A DNA stretch of 64,000 nt from AP-15 sp963846635 (GCA_963846635.1 CAWJXM010000059.1:62001-126000); one strand, 5' to 3'. Numbered from the stretch's first letter, positions 27,206 to 36,949 are shown. A program made the numbers and translations. Notes: a model not told the origin generated them from the sequence alone.

Positions 27206-28087
27206 ATGCAACCGCGAGATTATGGACCCTTTCCCTATGTTCCGATCAAGGATCGGCCAAAGCTGACCTGGCCGAACAATGCCCGGCTCGCGGTCTGGAT
27301 CATTCCGAATATCGAGTTCTTCCCGCTCACCCGAGGAATCCCGCCGCAGCCGGGAGCCCCCGCGGGCACGCCGCCATCGGTGCGCGCCTGGGCCCAGCGC
27401 GACTACGGCAACCGCGTCGGCATCTGGCGGATCATGGATGTGCTGAGCAAACACGGGGTTCGCGCGAGCCCGACCCTGAACAGCGACATCTGCGACCATC
27501 ATCCGCAAATCGTCCGCGCCACAATCGAGCTCGGCTGGGAAATCCTCGGCCACAACCAGACGAACAGTGTGTGGCTCGATGCACTGAGCCCGGAGGAAGA
27601 GCGCGAAACGATCCACCGCACCCTGTCGCGCATTGCCGAGATGACCGGCAAAAAGCCATTGGGCTGGCTCGGCAGTGGCCTTGCCGAGACCTGGCACACG
27701 CTCGATTTCTTGGCCGATGAGGGTTGCCTCTATGTTGCCGATTGGGTCAACGACGACCAGCCCTATATGATGGACATCGGCGGGCGACCGCTGGTCTCGA
27801 TCCCGTATTCCTACGAGATCAACGATGCGCCCTTCATCAACACGCGCCTCGGCACGATCGACGAGTTCGAAACCGCGATCCGCCGCCAGTTCGACACACT
27901 CTATGCCGAGGGTGCGGAATCGGGCCGGGTCATGGCGATATGCCTGCACCCCTATCTGACCGGCGTGCCGCACCGCATCAAAGGGCTCGATTCGGCGCTC
28001 GCCTATATCCGCGCCCATGACGCGGTGTGGTTTGCCACCGGCGAGGAGATCGTGCGCCACTGGCTGCAATCGGGCGCCACCTTCTGA
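27206..28087 (+). CDS. Polysaccharide deacetylase-family hydrolase (PuuE-like)
   Basis: A 293-residue NodB-fold protein. The ATG at 27206 has GGAGGA upstream. It has the pattern of the PuuE/cytosine-independent branch that acts on small amides such as allantoin rather than on polymers: LAVWIIPNIEFFP, TLNSDICDHHP, EILGHNQTNS, and a C-terminal AICLHPYLTGVPHRI. The histidines in DHHP and GHNQ and the aspartate in NSDIC are in the usual metal-site positions. Neighbours give no pathway. Function as a ureide or N-acyl hydrolase is inference. Confidence 0.75.
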   Translation: MQPRDYGPFPYVPIKDRPKLTWPNNARLAVWIIPNIEFFPLTRGIPPQPGAPAGTPPSVRAWAQRDYGNRVGIWRIMDVLSKHGVRASPTLNSDICDHHPQIVRATIELGWEILGHNQTNSVWLDALSPEEERETIHRTLSRIAEMTGKKPLGWLGSGLAETWHTLDFLADEGCLYVADWVNDDQPYMMDIGGRPLVSIPYSYEINDAPFINTRLGTIDEFETAIRRQFDTLYAEGAESGRVMAICLHPYLTGVPHRIKGLDSALAYIRAHDAVWFATGEEIVRHWLQSGATF

Positions 28088-28203
28088 CGCCGACAGCGGG
28101 CTAAAGCTGGCGTCGGTCAGCGAAAATCACGGCAAGGGCAGGCGATCGCAAGCCGCGGTAGAAGCGTGTTAAGCCCTTCGTCAGTCATCGTGACGCTCCA
28201 ATT

Positions 28204-28747
28204 TCAACCGGTAAACGCCGCCACCAACGCGAACAGCACACCGCTCGCACCGAACAAGATTAGCGGATTGATCTGCGGCCGGGCGAGCACCACGGCCGTG
28301 GTGACCGCCGCTGCCGCCCAGACCGCGATGCCGCCCGCAGCCTGCAGCACCGCCAACCCACCCGCCAACACCAACCCCGCAGCGATGGGTGCCAGTCCGC
28401 GCTCGATAGCGCCGTGCCACGGCGAGCCGCGCCAGCGTCCCCACATCTTGGAGACACCAAACGCAACCAGCGATGACGGCAGATAGAGCGCCACCGTCGC
28501 GGTCAGGGCTCCGGCTCCAGCCCGCGACCTTCCACCCAATCAGGGTCGACAGCATCGTGCCGGGCCCGGGGGCGGCACGCGATATCGCGAACAGATCGGC
28601 AAATTCGCGGTGCGTCGTCCAATGATGGACCGCGACCGATTGATGCTCGATCTCGGCCAGCAACGAAGCGCCGCCGCCGATCGAAAACAACGACAGCGGA
28701 CCAAAGACCAAAACCAATGCCACCAGGTTCCGCCAATCCCCGGGCAT
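28204..28747 (-). CDS. Chromate transporter, second half protein, frameshifted
   Basis: Short-chain CHR protein of about 180 residues, the partner of the gene just upstream. The first frame has LVFGPLSLFSIGGG and ISRAAPGPGTMLSTLIGWKVAG; the other frame has GALTATVALYLPSSLVAFGVS and further membrane segments to VAAFTG. One extra base in a GGG run at about 28521 explains the shift. CHR pairs export chromate or related oxyanions as a heterodimer. It begins one base after the stop of the first half. Confidence 0.78.
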
Positions 28748-28748
28748 G

Positions 28749-29327
28749 TCAGCCGCGTCCGGGCCGCTGCAAAAACGCGAGAGCGATGCCGACCGGGGCC
28801 AGGCAGACGATGACGGGCAGCATCGGCCAGCGCAGCACGCCCACGGCGATGAAGGTCACGATCGTGATCGCGAGCTGCCCGATCTGGGTTCGGCCGCGCG
28901 GCACCAGCACAAGGCCCGTCGCAAAGGTAAGCCCGATCGCCGCCCCGGCGACCCCGTCGAGAAAGGCATGGGCGACCGGGCTTCCGGCAATCCGCGCAAA
29001 ACCCGAGGCCACGCCAATCACGATAAACAGCGGTCCGGACAACAGGCCGAGAACCGCCGCCAATGCGCCCCAACCGCCGCGCAGGCGCTGACCGACCTGC
29101 ACCGTAAGACTGACCCCGGCCGAGCCCGGCACGATCCGGCTGAGCCCGATCCCGGCGAGATAGGTTTGATCGTCGATCCAGCGGCGGCGCTGCACGATCG
29201 CGCGGTAAAGCCAAGCCGCGGTGCCGCCGCCAAAGCTGGTCACGCCAAGGCGGAAGAACGCCGCGAAGATCGCAGCTAGACTGATCTGCGTCGTGTCGGC
29301 TGAGTGTGGTTGCGTCGCCTCTGTCAT
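28749..29327 (-). CDS. Chromate transporter, first half protein
   Basis: A 192-residue short-chain CHR protein with about six membrane segments. Signature stretches are FFRLGVTSFGGGTAAWLY near the N-terminus and GLSRIVPGSAGVSLTVQVGQ, corresponding to the FG.GG and PGP motifs (the second proline-glycine is altered). The ATG at 29327 follows GAGAGGG. It is downstream of the LysR gene on the same strand and directly precedes the second half. Confidence 0.82.
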   Translation of the reverse strand: MTEATQPHSADTTQISLAAIFAAFFRLGVTSFGGGTAAWLYRAIVQRRRWIDDQTYLAGIGLSRIVPGSAGVSLTVQVGQRLRGGWGALAAVLGLLSGPLFIVIGVASGFARIAGSPVAHAFLDGVAGAAIGLTFATGLVLVPRGRTQIGQLAITIVTFIAVGVLRWPMLPVIVCLAPVGIALAFLQRPGRG

Positions 29328-29470
29328 AACCCTCTCGCTCGATCGCCGGTCCCAGCAAGGGTATCCCGTCGCCAAATTAGGGGCGAGCAGCTTTGCGAGG
29401 TCGTGGACCCGTCCCGCGCCCCCCCGTATGGGAGGAAGGCTCGCAGCGGCGAGCGGGCATCAGGCTGCGA

Positions 29471-30418
29471 TCAATCCGCAGCTGCGAAGGTGCTGTCGTG
29501 TGGACCCGAGGCGGGTTTCGCGCGCGGCCCGGCGCGGATCATGTCGATCAGGCAGCGTAGCGCCGCCGGCACTTGCCGGTGCCCGGGATAGTACAGATAA
29601 AGGCCCTGAAACGAGATCGACCACTCCTCCAGCGTGCGCACGAGTTGCCCCGAGCGCAGGAACGGCTCGACCAAGAACTCGATCGTATAGGCGATGCCGA
29701 GCCCGTCGACGGCGGCTCTCAGCGCCAGTTCGGGATCGTTGACGGTGACCCGTCCATCGACCGAAATCCGCAGCGACTTGCCGCCGCGTTCGAATGGCCA
29801 TTCGATCGTGGCGCCCTCGGCGATGCGCCGATATTGCACGCAGTCGTGCCTGGTGAGGTCCTCGGGAACACGCGGTGGCCGTTTTCGGGCGAAATAAGAG
29901 GGAGAGCCGACGACGGCCAATTTCATCGGACCGGTAACACGCACCGCCACCATATCGGCGTCGGCGCGGTCCTGCGGCCCGATACCTGCGTCAAAGCCTT
30001 TCGCGACAATGTCGGTCGGCGCTTCGTCGAGGTGAAGCTCGAGATGCACATTGGGATAGGTCGATAAAAATCGCGCCCAGACCGGCACGATGACCGCTGC
30101 GGCGGCCGAATGCGTCGCATAGAGCCGCAATCGCCCGAAGGGCCGGCTCTGCTCCTCCCCGAGGTCTTCGAGCGCCGCCGAAATCTGGTCGACCGCCGGC
30201 CGCAGCCGCTCGACCAGACGAAGCCCGGCATCGGTCAGCGACACGCTGCGGGTCGTACGGTTGAGCAGCCGCACGCCCAAGCGTTCCTCGAGTTGTCTGA
30301 TCGTGTGACTGAGGGCTGAGGGTGTGACCCCCAGACGTGCCGCCGCCACCCGGAAATTGAGCTGGTCGGCTAGCGCAACAAACGCCATCAGCGCCGAGAT
30401 GTCACCGCGGCGCTTCAT
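29471..30418 (-). CDS. LysR-family transcriptional regulator
   Basis: A 315-residue LTTR. The N-terminal helix-turn-helix is FRVAAARLGVTPSALSHTIRQLEERLGVRLLNRTTRSV. The effector domain follows, with FDAGIGPQDRADADMVAVRV typical of the CrgA/DmlR-like branch. It is divergent from emrA (104 bases between starts) and upstream of the chromate transporter on its own strand, so it could control either. The divergent emrAB pair is the more usual target. A 14-base palindrome lies in the shared region. Confidence 0.9.
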   Translation of the reverse strand: MKRRGDISALMAFVALADQLNFRVAAARLGVTPSALSHTIRQLEERLGVRLLNRTTRSVSLTDAGLRLVERLRPAVDQISAALEDLGEEQSRPFGRLRLYATHSAAAAVIVPVWARFLSTYPNVHLELHLDEAPTDIVAKGFDAGIGPQDRADADMVAVRVTGPMKLAVVGSPSYFARKRPPRVPEDLTRHDCVQYRRIAEGATIEWPFERGGKSLRISVDGRVTVNDPELALRAAVDGLGIAYTIEFLVEPFLRSGQLVRTLEEWSISFQGLYLYYPGHRQVPAALRCLIDMIRAGPRAKPASGPHDSTFAAAD

Positions 30419-30494
30419 GAAAGCTCTTCAATACCGAATGCAATTGTCATGGGATTTTCCTTTCCTCGGCCAATCAACACCTTGGCAGAGGGAA

Positions 30495-30508
30495 TCGTCG
30501 ATCGACGA
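30495..30508. promoter_or_regulatory. Perfect 14-base palindrome before emrA
   Basis: TCGTCGATCGACGA is self-complementary and lies directly before the emrA Shine-Dalgarno (AGGAGAG) in the LysR/emrA intergenic region. It may be an operator; its half-spacing does not exactly fit the T-N11-A LysR rule, so the assignment is tentative. Confidence 0.35.
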
Positions 30509-30522
30509 AGCAAGGAGAGACC

Positions 30523-31917
30523 ATGCGTGATGACCGCGACCCGGGCTTGCAGGGCGCGGAGGTTCTCGAAGCGCCTGCGCAAGCCCGCGGCGCCCCCGAA
30601 AGACGCCGGGCGCCAACGGATCGGGGGCCCGCGCCCGTTGCGCCGCCGCGGGAACAGCAAGGGCCGCAGGCGGAACGACCCGCGGCGGAGCAGCAGCCGG
30701 TATCGAGGCGCCGACGCTGGCTGCGTTGGGCGCTGTTTTTGCTGCTGCCGATCGTGCTGATTGTCGGCGCCTACTTTTATTTCGAGGGCGGCGCCTACAT
30801 GACGACCGACGATGCCTATGTCGAGGCCGACCAAGTCGGGCTGTCAACCGACGTGTCCGGCATGGTTAAGTCGGTCGACGTTAAAGACAACCAGCAGGTC
30901 ACCAAGGGACAGGTCCTGTTCCAACTCGACCCGGCACCTTTCCAGCTCAAATTGGACCAAGCTCAAGCCCAGCTCGGCGTTGTTGCCGACAATTTTCGCG
31001 CGCTTAAACAGAATTATCAAAGCGTAGAAGCTCAGATAGTCCAGGCCCAAGACCAAGTATCGTTTAACCAGCTGCAATATGAACGCCAGGCTATTTTGGC
31101 AAAACAAGGATTCGCTGCGCAAGCAGCAGTCGATCAGGCACGCGTCAATCTGCAAAACGCGGAACAATCGCTGGCTTCGCTGAAGCATCAGTTGGCAGGG
31201 ATCGTGGCTAATCTCGGAGGCAATCCGAACATTCCGCTCGATCAGTATCCACCATACCGTCAGGCGTTAGCGGCGCGCAACGAGGACGCGCGTGAGTTGC
31301 ACGACACTGTGGTCCGTGCCCCGTTCCCTGGCACCGTCACACATGTCGACGCGTTGCGGCCAGGGATGTACCTGTCGGCATCGACCACGGGTTTCTACCT
31401 CGTCGATACCCACCGAGTCTGGGTCGAGGCCCAGCCGAAAGAGACCGAACTGACCTATGTGCGCGCCGGTCAGCCGGCGACGATCACTGTCGACACGTAT
31501 CCGGGGCGCACCTGGCACGGTAAGGTCGCGAGCCTCGGCCCCGCCGCGGCATCGCAGTTCTCATTGCTGCCGGCGGAAAACACGAGCGGCAACTGGGTCA
31601 AAGTCGTCCAGCGCATCCCGATGCGCGTTGCGATTAACGACACCTCATTGCGCGACAATCCGCCGTTGCGCGCGGGTATGAGCGCCGAGGTCTCGGCCTA
31701 CACCGGGCACAAGCGCGGGCTGCCGCATTTTCTCACGGGGCTGTTTGGTGGCGGAAGTGGTGGGAACGGTGCAAACTCCGGCAGCTCGACGCCAAGTCCG
31801 GCCAACGCCCCTCCAACCAGCGGCAAAGGGCCCGGCGGCCCTTCCACCAACGGCAAGGCCGCTCACCCACCTTTGACCAGCAGTAATGGAGCCGGCGGCC
31901 CTGAGGCGAGCGGATAA
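30523..31917 (+). CDS. emrA: HlyD/EmrA-type membrane fusion protein
   Basis: A 464-residue periplasmic adaptor of a multidrug efflux pump. Order: a Pro/Arg/Gln-rich cytoplasmic tail (1-64), one membrane helix (WALFLLLPIVLIVGAYFYF), the first biotinyl-lipoyl half (AYVEADQVGLSTDVSG), a long coiled-coil hairpin (about 115-215, rich in Gln and Ala), then DTVVRAPFPGTVTH and the beta-barrel with VWVEAQPKETEL. The C-terminus is an unusual low-complexity Gly/Ser/Pro tail of about 65 residues. AAGGAGAG precedes the ATG. The stop overlaps the emrB start by one base. Confidence 0.9.
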   Translation: MRDDRDPGLQGAEVLEAPAQARGAPERRRAPTDRGPAPVAPPREQQGPQAERPAAEQQPVSRRRRWLRWALFLLLPIVLIVGAYFYFEGGAYMTTDDAYVEADQVGLSTDVSGMVKSVDVKDNQQVTKGQVLFQLDPAPFQLKLDQAQAQLGVVADNFRALKQNYQSVEAQIVQAQDQVSFNQLQYERQAILAKQGFAAQAAVDQARVNLQNAEQSLASLKHQLAGIVANLGGNPNIPLDQYPPYRQALAARNEDARELHDTVVRAPFPGTVTHVDALRPGMYLSASTTGFYLVDTHRVWVEAQPKETELTYVRAGQPATITVDTYPGRTWHGKVASLGPAAASQFSLLPAENTSGNWVKVVQRIPMRVAINDTSLRDNPPLRAGMSAEVSAYTGHKRGLPHFLTGLFGGGSGGNGANSGSSTPSPANAPPTSGKGPGGPSTNGKAAHPPLTSSNGAGGPEASG

Positions 31918-33455
31918 TGGCGGCCGCCGACACATCGCATGGAGCCGCGGCGGCACCCAATCGCGTCGCGATCACCGCCTGCGTCGGGCTGGCGACGGTC
32001 ATGCAGGCGCTCGATACGACGATCGCCAATGTCTCGCTGCCCTATATCCAGGGCAGTGTCTCGGCCAATCAGGACGAGATCGAATGGGTTCTGACCTCGT
32101 ACATCGTCGCCGCCGCGATCATGACGCCGCCGACCGGTTATCTCGCCGGCCGCTTTGGTCTCAGACGGCTGTTTCTGATCTCGATCGTCGGCTTCACCGT
32201 AGCCTCGATGCTGTGCGGCATGGCCACATCGTTGACCGAAATCGTGCTGTTCCGCCTGCTCCAGGGCGCGTTCGGTGCGGCACTGGTGCCATTGTCGCAA
32301 TCGGTGCTGATGAACACCTATCCGCCGGAGCGTCAGGGCGCGGCGATTTCTTATTGGGGCATGGCGATCATGATCGGTCCGATCATCGGGCCGATTGTCG
32401 GCGGCTGGCTAACCTATAATTACAGCTGGCGCTGGGTCTTTTACATCAATCTTCCGATCGGGGCGCTGGCTTTTGTCGGAATGATCATGTTTCTTCCCGA
32501 AACTGAACGGCAACATGGCAAACTCGACTGGTTCGGTTTCGCGATGTTGAGCGTGGCGATTGGGGCGTTGCAGGTTCTGCTCGACCAAGGCGAGGAGCTC
32601 GACTGGTTCGGCTCCAGCGAAATCATCATTCTGGCCATTATCAGCGCGTCGGCGTTTTGGCTGTTCCTGGCGCATACCTTTACAACGAAGTCGCCGTTTG
32701 TCGACCCAAAACTGTTTCGCGACCGAAACTTTTCGGCCGGAATGCTTTTTGTCCTCATCATCGGCGTCGTCTTTTTCGCGCCGTTGGCGCTGTTGCCGCT
32801 CTACCTACAGGATCTGATGGGTTACCCGATCCTGACGGCGGGGTTTGCGATGGCGCCGCGTGGTGTCGGCACATTGTTCGCGATGCTGATCGTGGGCCGC
32901 TTGATCGGGCGAGTCGACACGCGCGTGTTGCTGGGCATCGGGCTCGCGCTGACCGCCTGGGCGATGTGGGATATGAGCAATTGGACCCCGAACGTCTCGG
33001 AATGGACGGTCGGCATCAACGGCATCGTGCAGGGTGCCGGAATGGGATTTCTGTTCGTGCCGCTAAGCGTGACCACGCTTGCAACCCTGGCCCCCGAACG
33101 CCGCACCGAAGGTGCGGGCTTCTACAACCTATCGCGCAATCTCGGGTCGAGTGTCGGCACATCAATCGTCTCGGCGCTGCTCGTGACCTTCACCCAGATC
33201 AACAATGCCGACATCACCTCCTACGTAAACCCGGTCAACCGGGTGCTGCAAAACCCGGCAATTGCGCATTATTGGAACCCCTACACAGCCGCGGGCCGCG
33301 CCGCACTCGACGCCACGATCGCAACCCAAGCGCAGATAATCGCCTATATCGATGATTTCCGTCTGCTGATGTTTCTCACTCTGGCGGCCTTTCCGCTGCT
33401 GCTGTTCTTCCGCCGGGCCCAGCACCGGGATGGCGATCCCATGGTCGCCCACTGA
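31917..33455 (+). CDS. emrB: DHA2-family multidrug efflux permease EmrB
   Basis: A 512-residue MFS protein with about 14 membrane segments. Family motifs are LDTTIANVSLPYIQG (TM1), YLAGRFGLRRLF (loop 2-3), RLLQGAFGAALVPLSQ (TM4), and GPIIGPIVGGWLTYNYSWRWVFYINLP (motif C region). It pumps hydrophobic compounds out in exchange for protons, working with EmrA. Its frame starts inside the emrA stop (TAATG). Confidence 0.93.
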   Translation: MAAADTSHGAAAAPNRVAITACVGLATVMQALDTTIANVSLPYIQGSVSANQDEIEWVLTSYIVAAAIMTPPTGYLAGRFGLRRLFLISIVGFTVASMLCGMATSLTEIVLFRLLQGAFGAALVPLSQSVLMNTYPPERQGAAISYWGMAIMIGPIIGPIVGGWLTYNYSWRWVFYINLPIGALAFVGMIMFLPETERQHGKLDWFGFAMLSVAIGALQVLLDQGEELDWFGSSEIIILAIISASAFWLFLAHTFTTKSPFVDPKLFRDRNFSAGMLFVLIIGVVFFAPLALLPLYLQDLMGYPILTAGFAMAPRGVGTLFAMLIVGRLIGRVDTRVLLGIGLALTAWAMWDMSNWTPNVSEWTVGINGIVQGAGMGFLFVPLSVTTLATLAPERRTEGAGFYNLSRNLGSSVGTSIVSALLVTFTQINNADITSYVNPVNRVLQNPAIAHYWNPYTAAGRAALDATIATQAQIIAYIDDFRLLMFLTLAAFPLLLFFRRAQHRDGDPMVAH

Positions 33456-33494
33456 CCAAATGACGGCAGTGTCGCCCACCGAAGTCGAGGTCGT

Positions 33495-34853
33495 TTAACC
33501 TGCGATCTCGGTGGCAACAGCTCGGGCGCGCTGGGCGGCATCGCGCGCCATCTCGGCACAGAGCCCGGTATAGGCCGTCGGGTCGAGTAACGTGGTGATC
33601 GCCGCGCGGTCGAGATGCGCCGCGACGCGCGGATCGGCGGCCAGCAGTTCGGCAAAGGGGCGGTTTTCGACAAAAGCTGCCTGCGCCGCGTCATAGACCA
33701 CATCGTGTGCGTGCTGGCGCCCGATCGCAGCGCCAAGGTTCAGCATGACCGCCTCGGCCATGATCAAACCGCCGCCGAGATCGAGGTTCTTGCGCATGCG
33801 TTCAGGGTCGAGCCGCAGCCCGCGCAGCACCTCGACGAGCCGCGCCAGCATGTCGCCCATCGCAATCGCGGCGCGCGCCTCGGCTGCCTCCATGATCAGG
33901 CTTGTGGTGCGGTCGGCCTCGTGCTCGGTCTGCATTGCTTCAAGGGCAAGCGGCACGCAGGCGCGCACTTCGGCTGCGGCGGCGATGATGTCCTGGCACA
34001 GCTTCGGATTGCGTTTTTGCGGCATTGTCGAGCTGCCGACCGTGCCCGGCGGCACCGGCTCCTCGACTTCGCCGAACTCGGTTTTCATCAAGGTATAGAT
34101 TTCGCGCGCGATCTTGGCGGAGGTCGCGGCGATGAGCCCGAAGAGACAGATGTTTTCGGCGAGATGGTCGCCGATCGTCCGTGCCGGCACCCGCATCGGC
34201 AGCATGCCGAGCTGGCGGCCAATCCCTTCCTGCACTTTGGGGCCTTGCGCACTGAGCGAGGCAAAGGTACCCGCACCCCCGCCCAGCATTGCGACAAAGA
34301 TACGCGGCGCCGCCTGGCGCATCCGCTCGACGTGACGGATCATCTCATCGATCCACACCGCGGGCTTATAGCCAAAGGTCGCCGGCACCGCATGTTGGCC
34401 GTGGGTGCGCCCGGCAATCGGCATGTCGGCGCCACGTTCGGCGAGATCGGCCATCGCCTGCAGCGCCTCGCCGATCTGTCGCAGAAACACCCGATGCGCC
34501 TGGCGCAAGACCAATAGATCGCCGGTCTGGGTGATGTTCTGGGTCGTGGCACCCCAATGCACCCAACCGCCATGTGGCTCGCCGACGATCCGCGACAACT
34601 CCCAGACGAGCGGCACGATCGTGTGGCCGGTGCGGGCAAATCCTTCATCGATGCGGGCGCGGTCGAGGAGTTCGAGCCGGGCCTTGGCCGCGATCGCGTC
34701 GGCCGCCTCCTTCGGGATGATGCCGAGCTCGGCCTCGGCTTTGGCCAAGGCCGCCTCGACATCGAGCCAGGCCTGCCAGCGGTTTTCCTGGGCATAAAGG
34801 GCGCGGATCCCCGGATCCGAGACCCGCGCCGCGGTCGGCAATTCGTCACTCAT
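33495..34853 (-). CDS. Fumarase/aspartase superfamily lyase (PcaB/adenylosuccinate lyase-like)
   Basis: A 452-residue lyase. The superfamily signature GSSTMPQKRNPKLCQ is intact (catalytic serine loop), and WVHWGATTQNITQTGD and GRTHGQHAVPATFG match the other two conserved regions. Overall pattern is closest to 3-carboxy-cis,cis-muconate cycloisomerases, but such proteins also act on other dicarboxylates. The ATG at 34853 overlaps the stop of the amidohydrolase gene upstream as ATGA. Together they look like a two-gene catabolic operon; the substrate is not known. Confidence 0.85.
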   Translation of the reverse strand: MSDELPTAARVSDPGIRALYAQENRWQAWLDVEAALAKAEAELGIIPKEAADAIAAKARLELLDRARIDEGFARTGHTIVPLVWELSRIVGEPHGGWVHWGATTQNITQTGDLLVLRQAHRVFLRQIGEALQAMADLAERGADMPIAGRTHGQHAVPATFGYKPAVWIDEMIRHVERMRQAAPRIFVAMLGGGAGTFASLSAQGPKVQEGIGRQLGMLPMRVPARTIGDHLAENICLFGLIAATSAKIAREIYTLMKTEFGEVEEPVPPGTVGSSTMPQKRNPKLCQDIIAAAAEVRACVPLALEAMQTEHEADRTTSLIMEAAEARAAIAMGDMLARLVEVLRGLRLDPERMRKNLDLGGGLIMAEAVMLNLGAAIGRQHAHDVVYDAAQAAFVENRPFAELLAADPRVAAHLDRAAITTLLDPTAYTGLCAEMARDAAQRARAVATEIAG

Positions 34854-35929
34854 TGTTGCGGCTCGCTGTGGTCGAGGCGGTAGAAGCGGCGGGCGGTGCC
34901 GGCGAAAAGTTCGCGCTTCTCTTCGGGAGGCGCACCCGCGGCGATCCGTTTGAACGCGTTCCATAGCACTGCATAGCCGGTGCCGACCTTTTCGACCGGG
35001 AAATTGCTCTCGAACATGCAGCGACGCGCGCCGAACAATTCAATGCAGGTCTCCATGTAGGGTCGCCAAAAGCCGGCAAGCTGCTCGGAGGTCGGCGGCG
35101 TCGCGGCCGCGCTGTAATCGAACGCCGCCAGCCGCCGCATCTGGCCGCCGAGTTTGACTGAGACATTGGGGCAGGCGGCGAGGGCGGCCATCGACCGCTT
35201 CCAATCGGCGAACACCTCGTCCTTTTTGCCGGCGTAGGGGCCGTAGCCGAGAACGCCGCCGACATGGCCCATCACGATCGGTGCGGTCGGAAAGGCGCGG
35301 GCAAGGTCGACGACATCGCCGATCTGCGGGTGGTACAGCCACGCATCGAAGGACAGGCCCCGCGCGATAAGGCGAGCGAAGCCGGCGCGGAAATCGGGCC
35401 GTTGGTAAAGATGCGGCTGCATGTCGGCGCGGCTGTTGCCGATCGTTTCGCTCTGATCCCAGCCTGCCGAATGGCGTACGCCGCGAAATCGTCCGCCGCC
35501 GGCGCGGATATGCATTTCGAGCACCGGCTCGACCCGGTCGCCCAAGGTCAGATCGGTAAAGCCGACAATGCCCGCCGCAACCCGCGTCTTGCCATAGCCA
35601 CCGCTGTCGCTCATCGCGGCGAGCCCGGCGACGAATTCGGTTTCGCCAACCGAGCGCAGCTCGGGTGGGCCGCCGGCGCGATACATCGAGCGGCATTCGA
35701 GAAAGACCGTCGCCTCGATATTGTGCCCGGTATTGATGTCGGCGAGCAGCTCATCGAACAGATAACAATGGCCGGGGCGCTCGGCGGGGCGATCCCAGAA
35801 ATGATGATGCGGATCGACGATCGGCAGATCGGGATCGAGGATCGGCTCCGGCGCCTGTTTGGCGAGCCAAGCCTCATTCGGTCGTTCGATGGTCCGTCCC
35901 CATTGGGTCGGCTGCGCGGATGCCGCCAT
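34850..35929 (-). CDS. COG3618-type amidohydrolase
   Basis: A 359-residue metal hydrolase. LPIVDPHHHFWDRP (about 36-49) holds the HxH pair; IVMGHVGGVLGYGPYAGKKDEVF and CMFESNFPVEK hold the later metal and catalytic residues. It is a clear paralogue of the gene at 55862: both share the EATVFLECR/VATCFEECRE and the ETEFV.G.AAMS.SG.YGKTR blocks. It is translationally coupled to the lyase downstream. Probably opens a lactone or hydrolyses an amide. Confidence 0.85.
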   Translation of the reverse strand: MAASAQPTQWGRTIERPNEAWLAKQAPEPILDPDLPIVDPHHHFWDRPAERPGHCYLFDELLADINTGHNIEATVFLECRSMYRAGGPPELRSVGETEFVAGLAAMSDSGGYGKTRVAAGIVGFTDLTLGDRVEPVLEMHIRAGGGRFRGVRHSAGWDQSETIGNSRADMQPHLYQRPDFRAGFARLIARGLSFDAWLYHPQIGDVVDLARAFPTAPIVMGHVGGVLGYGPYAGKKDEVFADWKRSMAALAACPNVSVKLGGQMRRLAAFDYSAAATPPTSEQLAGFWRPYMETCIELFGARRCMFESNFPVEKVGTGYAVLWNAFKRIAAGAPPEEKRELFAGTARRFYRLDHSEPQQ

Positions 35930-36085
35930 TCGTCTCCTCCCTCAGCTTTTGGCGAAGCGAGGATACAGGTATTCCAATCAACGCCGGAAGAGGGGCCGGG
36001 CGTGGCGCGCGCCGCTCGGGTGGTACCGTTTGAGCTAATGTAGTGGATCAGAAGCCCACTGAAATATGCTCGCTGAACTTATCCC

Positions 36086-36165
36086 TTGTCATACCGGTCC
36101 CTTGTCATACCGGCGAAGGCCGGTATCTACGGCCGAGGGAGATCCCGACCTTCGTCGGGATGACG
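36086..36165. repeat. REP-like palindromic repeat
   Basis: CTTGTCATACCGG occurs twice in direct order, followed by hairpins GGCGAAGGCC and ATCCCGACCTTCGTCGGGAT. The GTCAT...ATGAC ends are those of the dispersed intergenic palindromes seen elsewhere in this window. Confidence 0.7.
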
Positions 36166-36251
36166 ATTCCGGATATACCGCGAACTTTCAGGATTGCTCA
36201 TTCGATCACGTAATCTAAATTTGCACGTGAGAGATAGAGATAAGGAAAACA

Positions 36252-36274
36252 GGGGCGCCATGGTTCGGCGCCCC
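36252..36274 (-). terminator. Intrinsic terminator of the Cache-protein gene
   Basis: On the minus strand an 8-base perfect stem (GGGGCGCC pairing with GGCGCCCC, 7-base loop) is followed by TGTTTTCC. It lies 24 bases after the stop codon at 36298. Confidence 0.7.
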
Positions 36275-36297
36275 AAGATTGATGGCCTTGGAAGGGT

Positions 36298-36765
36298 CTA
36301 CTTGTAGTAGCCAACTCCGCAAATCAGATCGCCCACCTTGGTTAAGAAGCTAACTTTCGGTACCGGCGTCGTGTCGGCGCCCGGCTTTGGGAACACGTAG
36401 CTGACCTCGGTGATTTGACCGTCCGGCTTCGACGCCGCGGTGTACATTTCCTGGCCATACGCCTTGCCCGTTGGGTCCTTCAAAGTCCTACCGTCCTTGC
36501 CAAGCAATCTCTTGGCATTCGGGTTGGCGACGGCAACGATCTTGTCGTCGCTGACATTTGAACAAAATGGATAGATGTCGCCTTGGAGGAATCCGCCTTC
36601 TCCTTTGTTGATCATGTCCAATGTTTTTGCTTTGTCTGCCTTCAGGGCGGCAACCGTCTTTTCGAGCATGGCTTTGGCATCGGCCGCCGTGCCTTGCGCG
36701 AACGCAGTGGTCGAGAACAAGAGAACTACGGCCCCAAGAGCGCCAATCACAAATTTAGGCAACAT
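36298..36765 (-). CDS. Exported Cache-domain protein
   Basis: A 155-residue secreted protein. The leader MLPKFVIGALGAVVLLFSTTAFAQG is a clear signal peptide, and GGGAGGAAATCC precedes the ATG at 36765. The mature part begins with a long helix (DAKAMLEKTVAALKADKAKTL) and continues into a small sensor-like domain with DIYPFCSNVSDDKIVAVANP, ending in GDLICGVGYYK. This matches free-standing single-Cache proteins, which may bind small ligands in the periplasm. No partner kinase or transporter is adjacent. Confidence 0.78.
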   Translation of the reverse strand: MLPKFVIGALGAVVLLFSTTAFAQGTAADAKAMLEKTVAALKADKAKTLDMINKGEGGFLQGDIYPFCSNVSDDKIVAVANPNAKRLLGKDGRTLKDPTGKAYGQEMYTAASKPDGQITEVSYVFPKPGADTTPVPKVSFLTKVGDLICGVGYYK

Positions 36766-36949
36766 GGATTTCCTCCCGCACTGTTGAGCGTCTACGTCAT
36801 AATAAGTGCACACTTTAAGACCATAGACCGACATTCTCTAAATGACCATGGATCGCGGTGGTGTCTCAGTACTGAGACACCACCGCCGCTCGCCTTCTCG
36901 TGATCGGACCGCTATGGTTGGCTTGTGCGCCAGAAAGGGAGGCAACGCC

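Larger units (their letters stand above)
35930..36297. other. Intergenic region with palindromic repeats and a terminator
   Basis: No gene seen. It contains the amidohydrolase promoter at the left, a REP-like repeat (36086-36165) and the terminator of the Cache-protein gene at the right. Confidence 0.6.
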
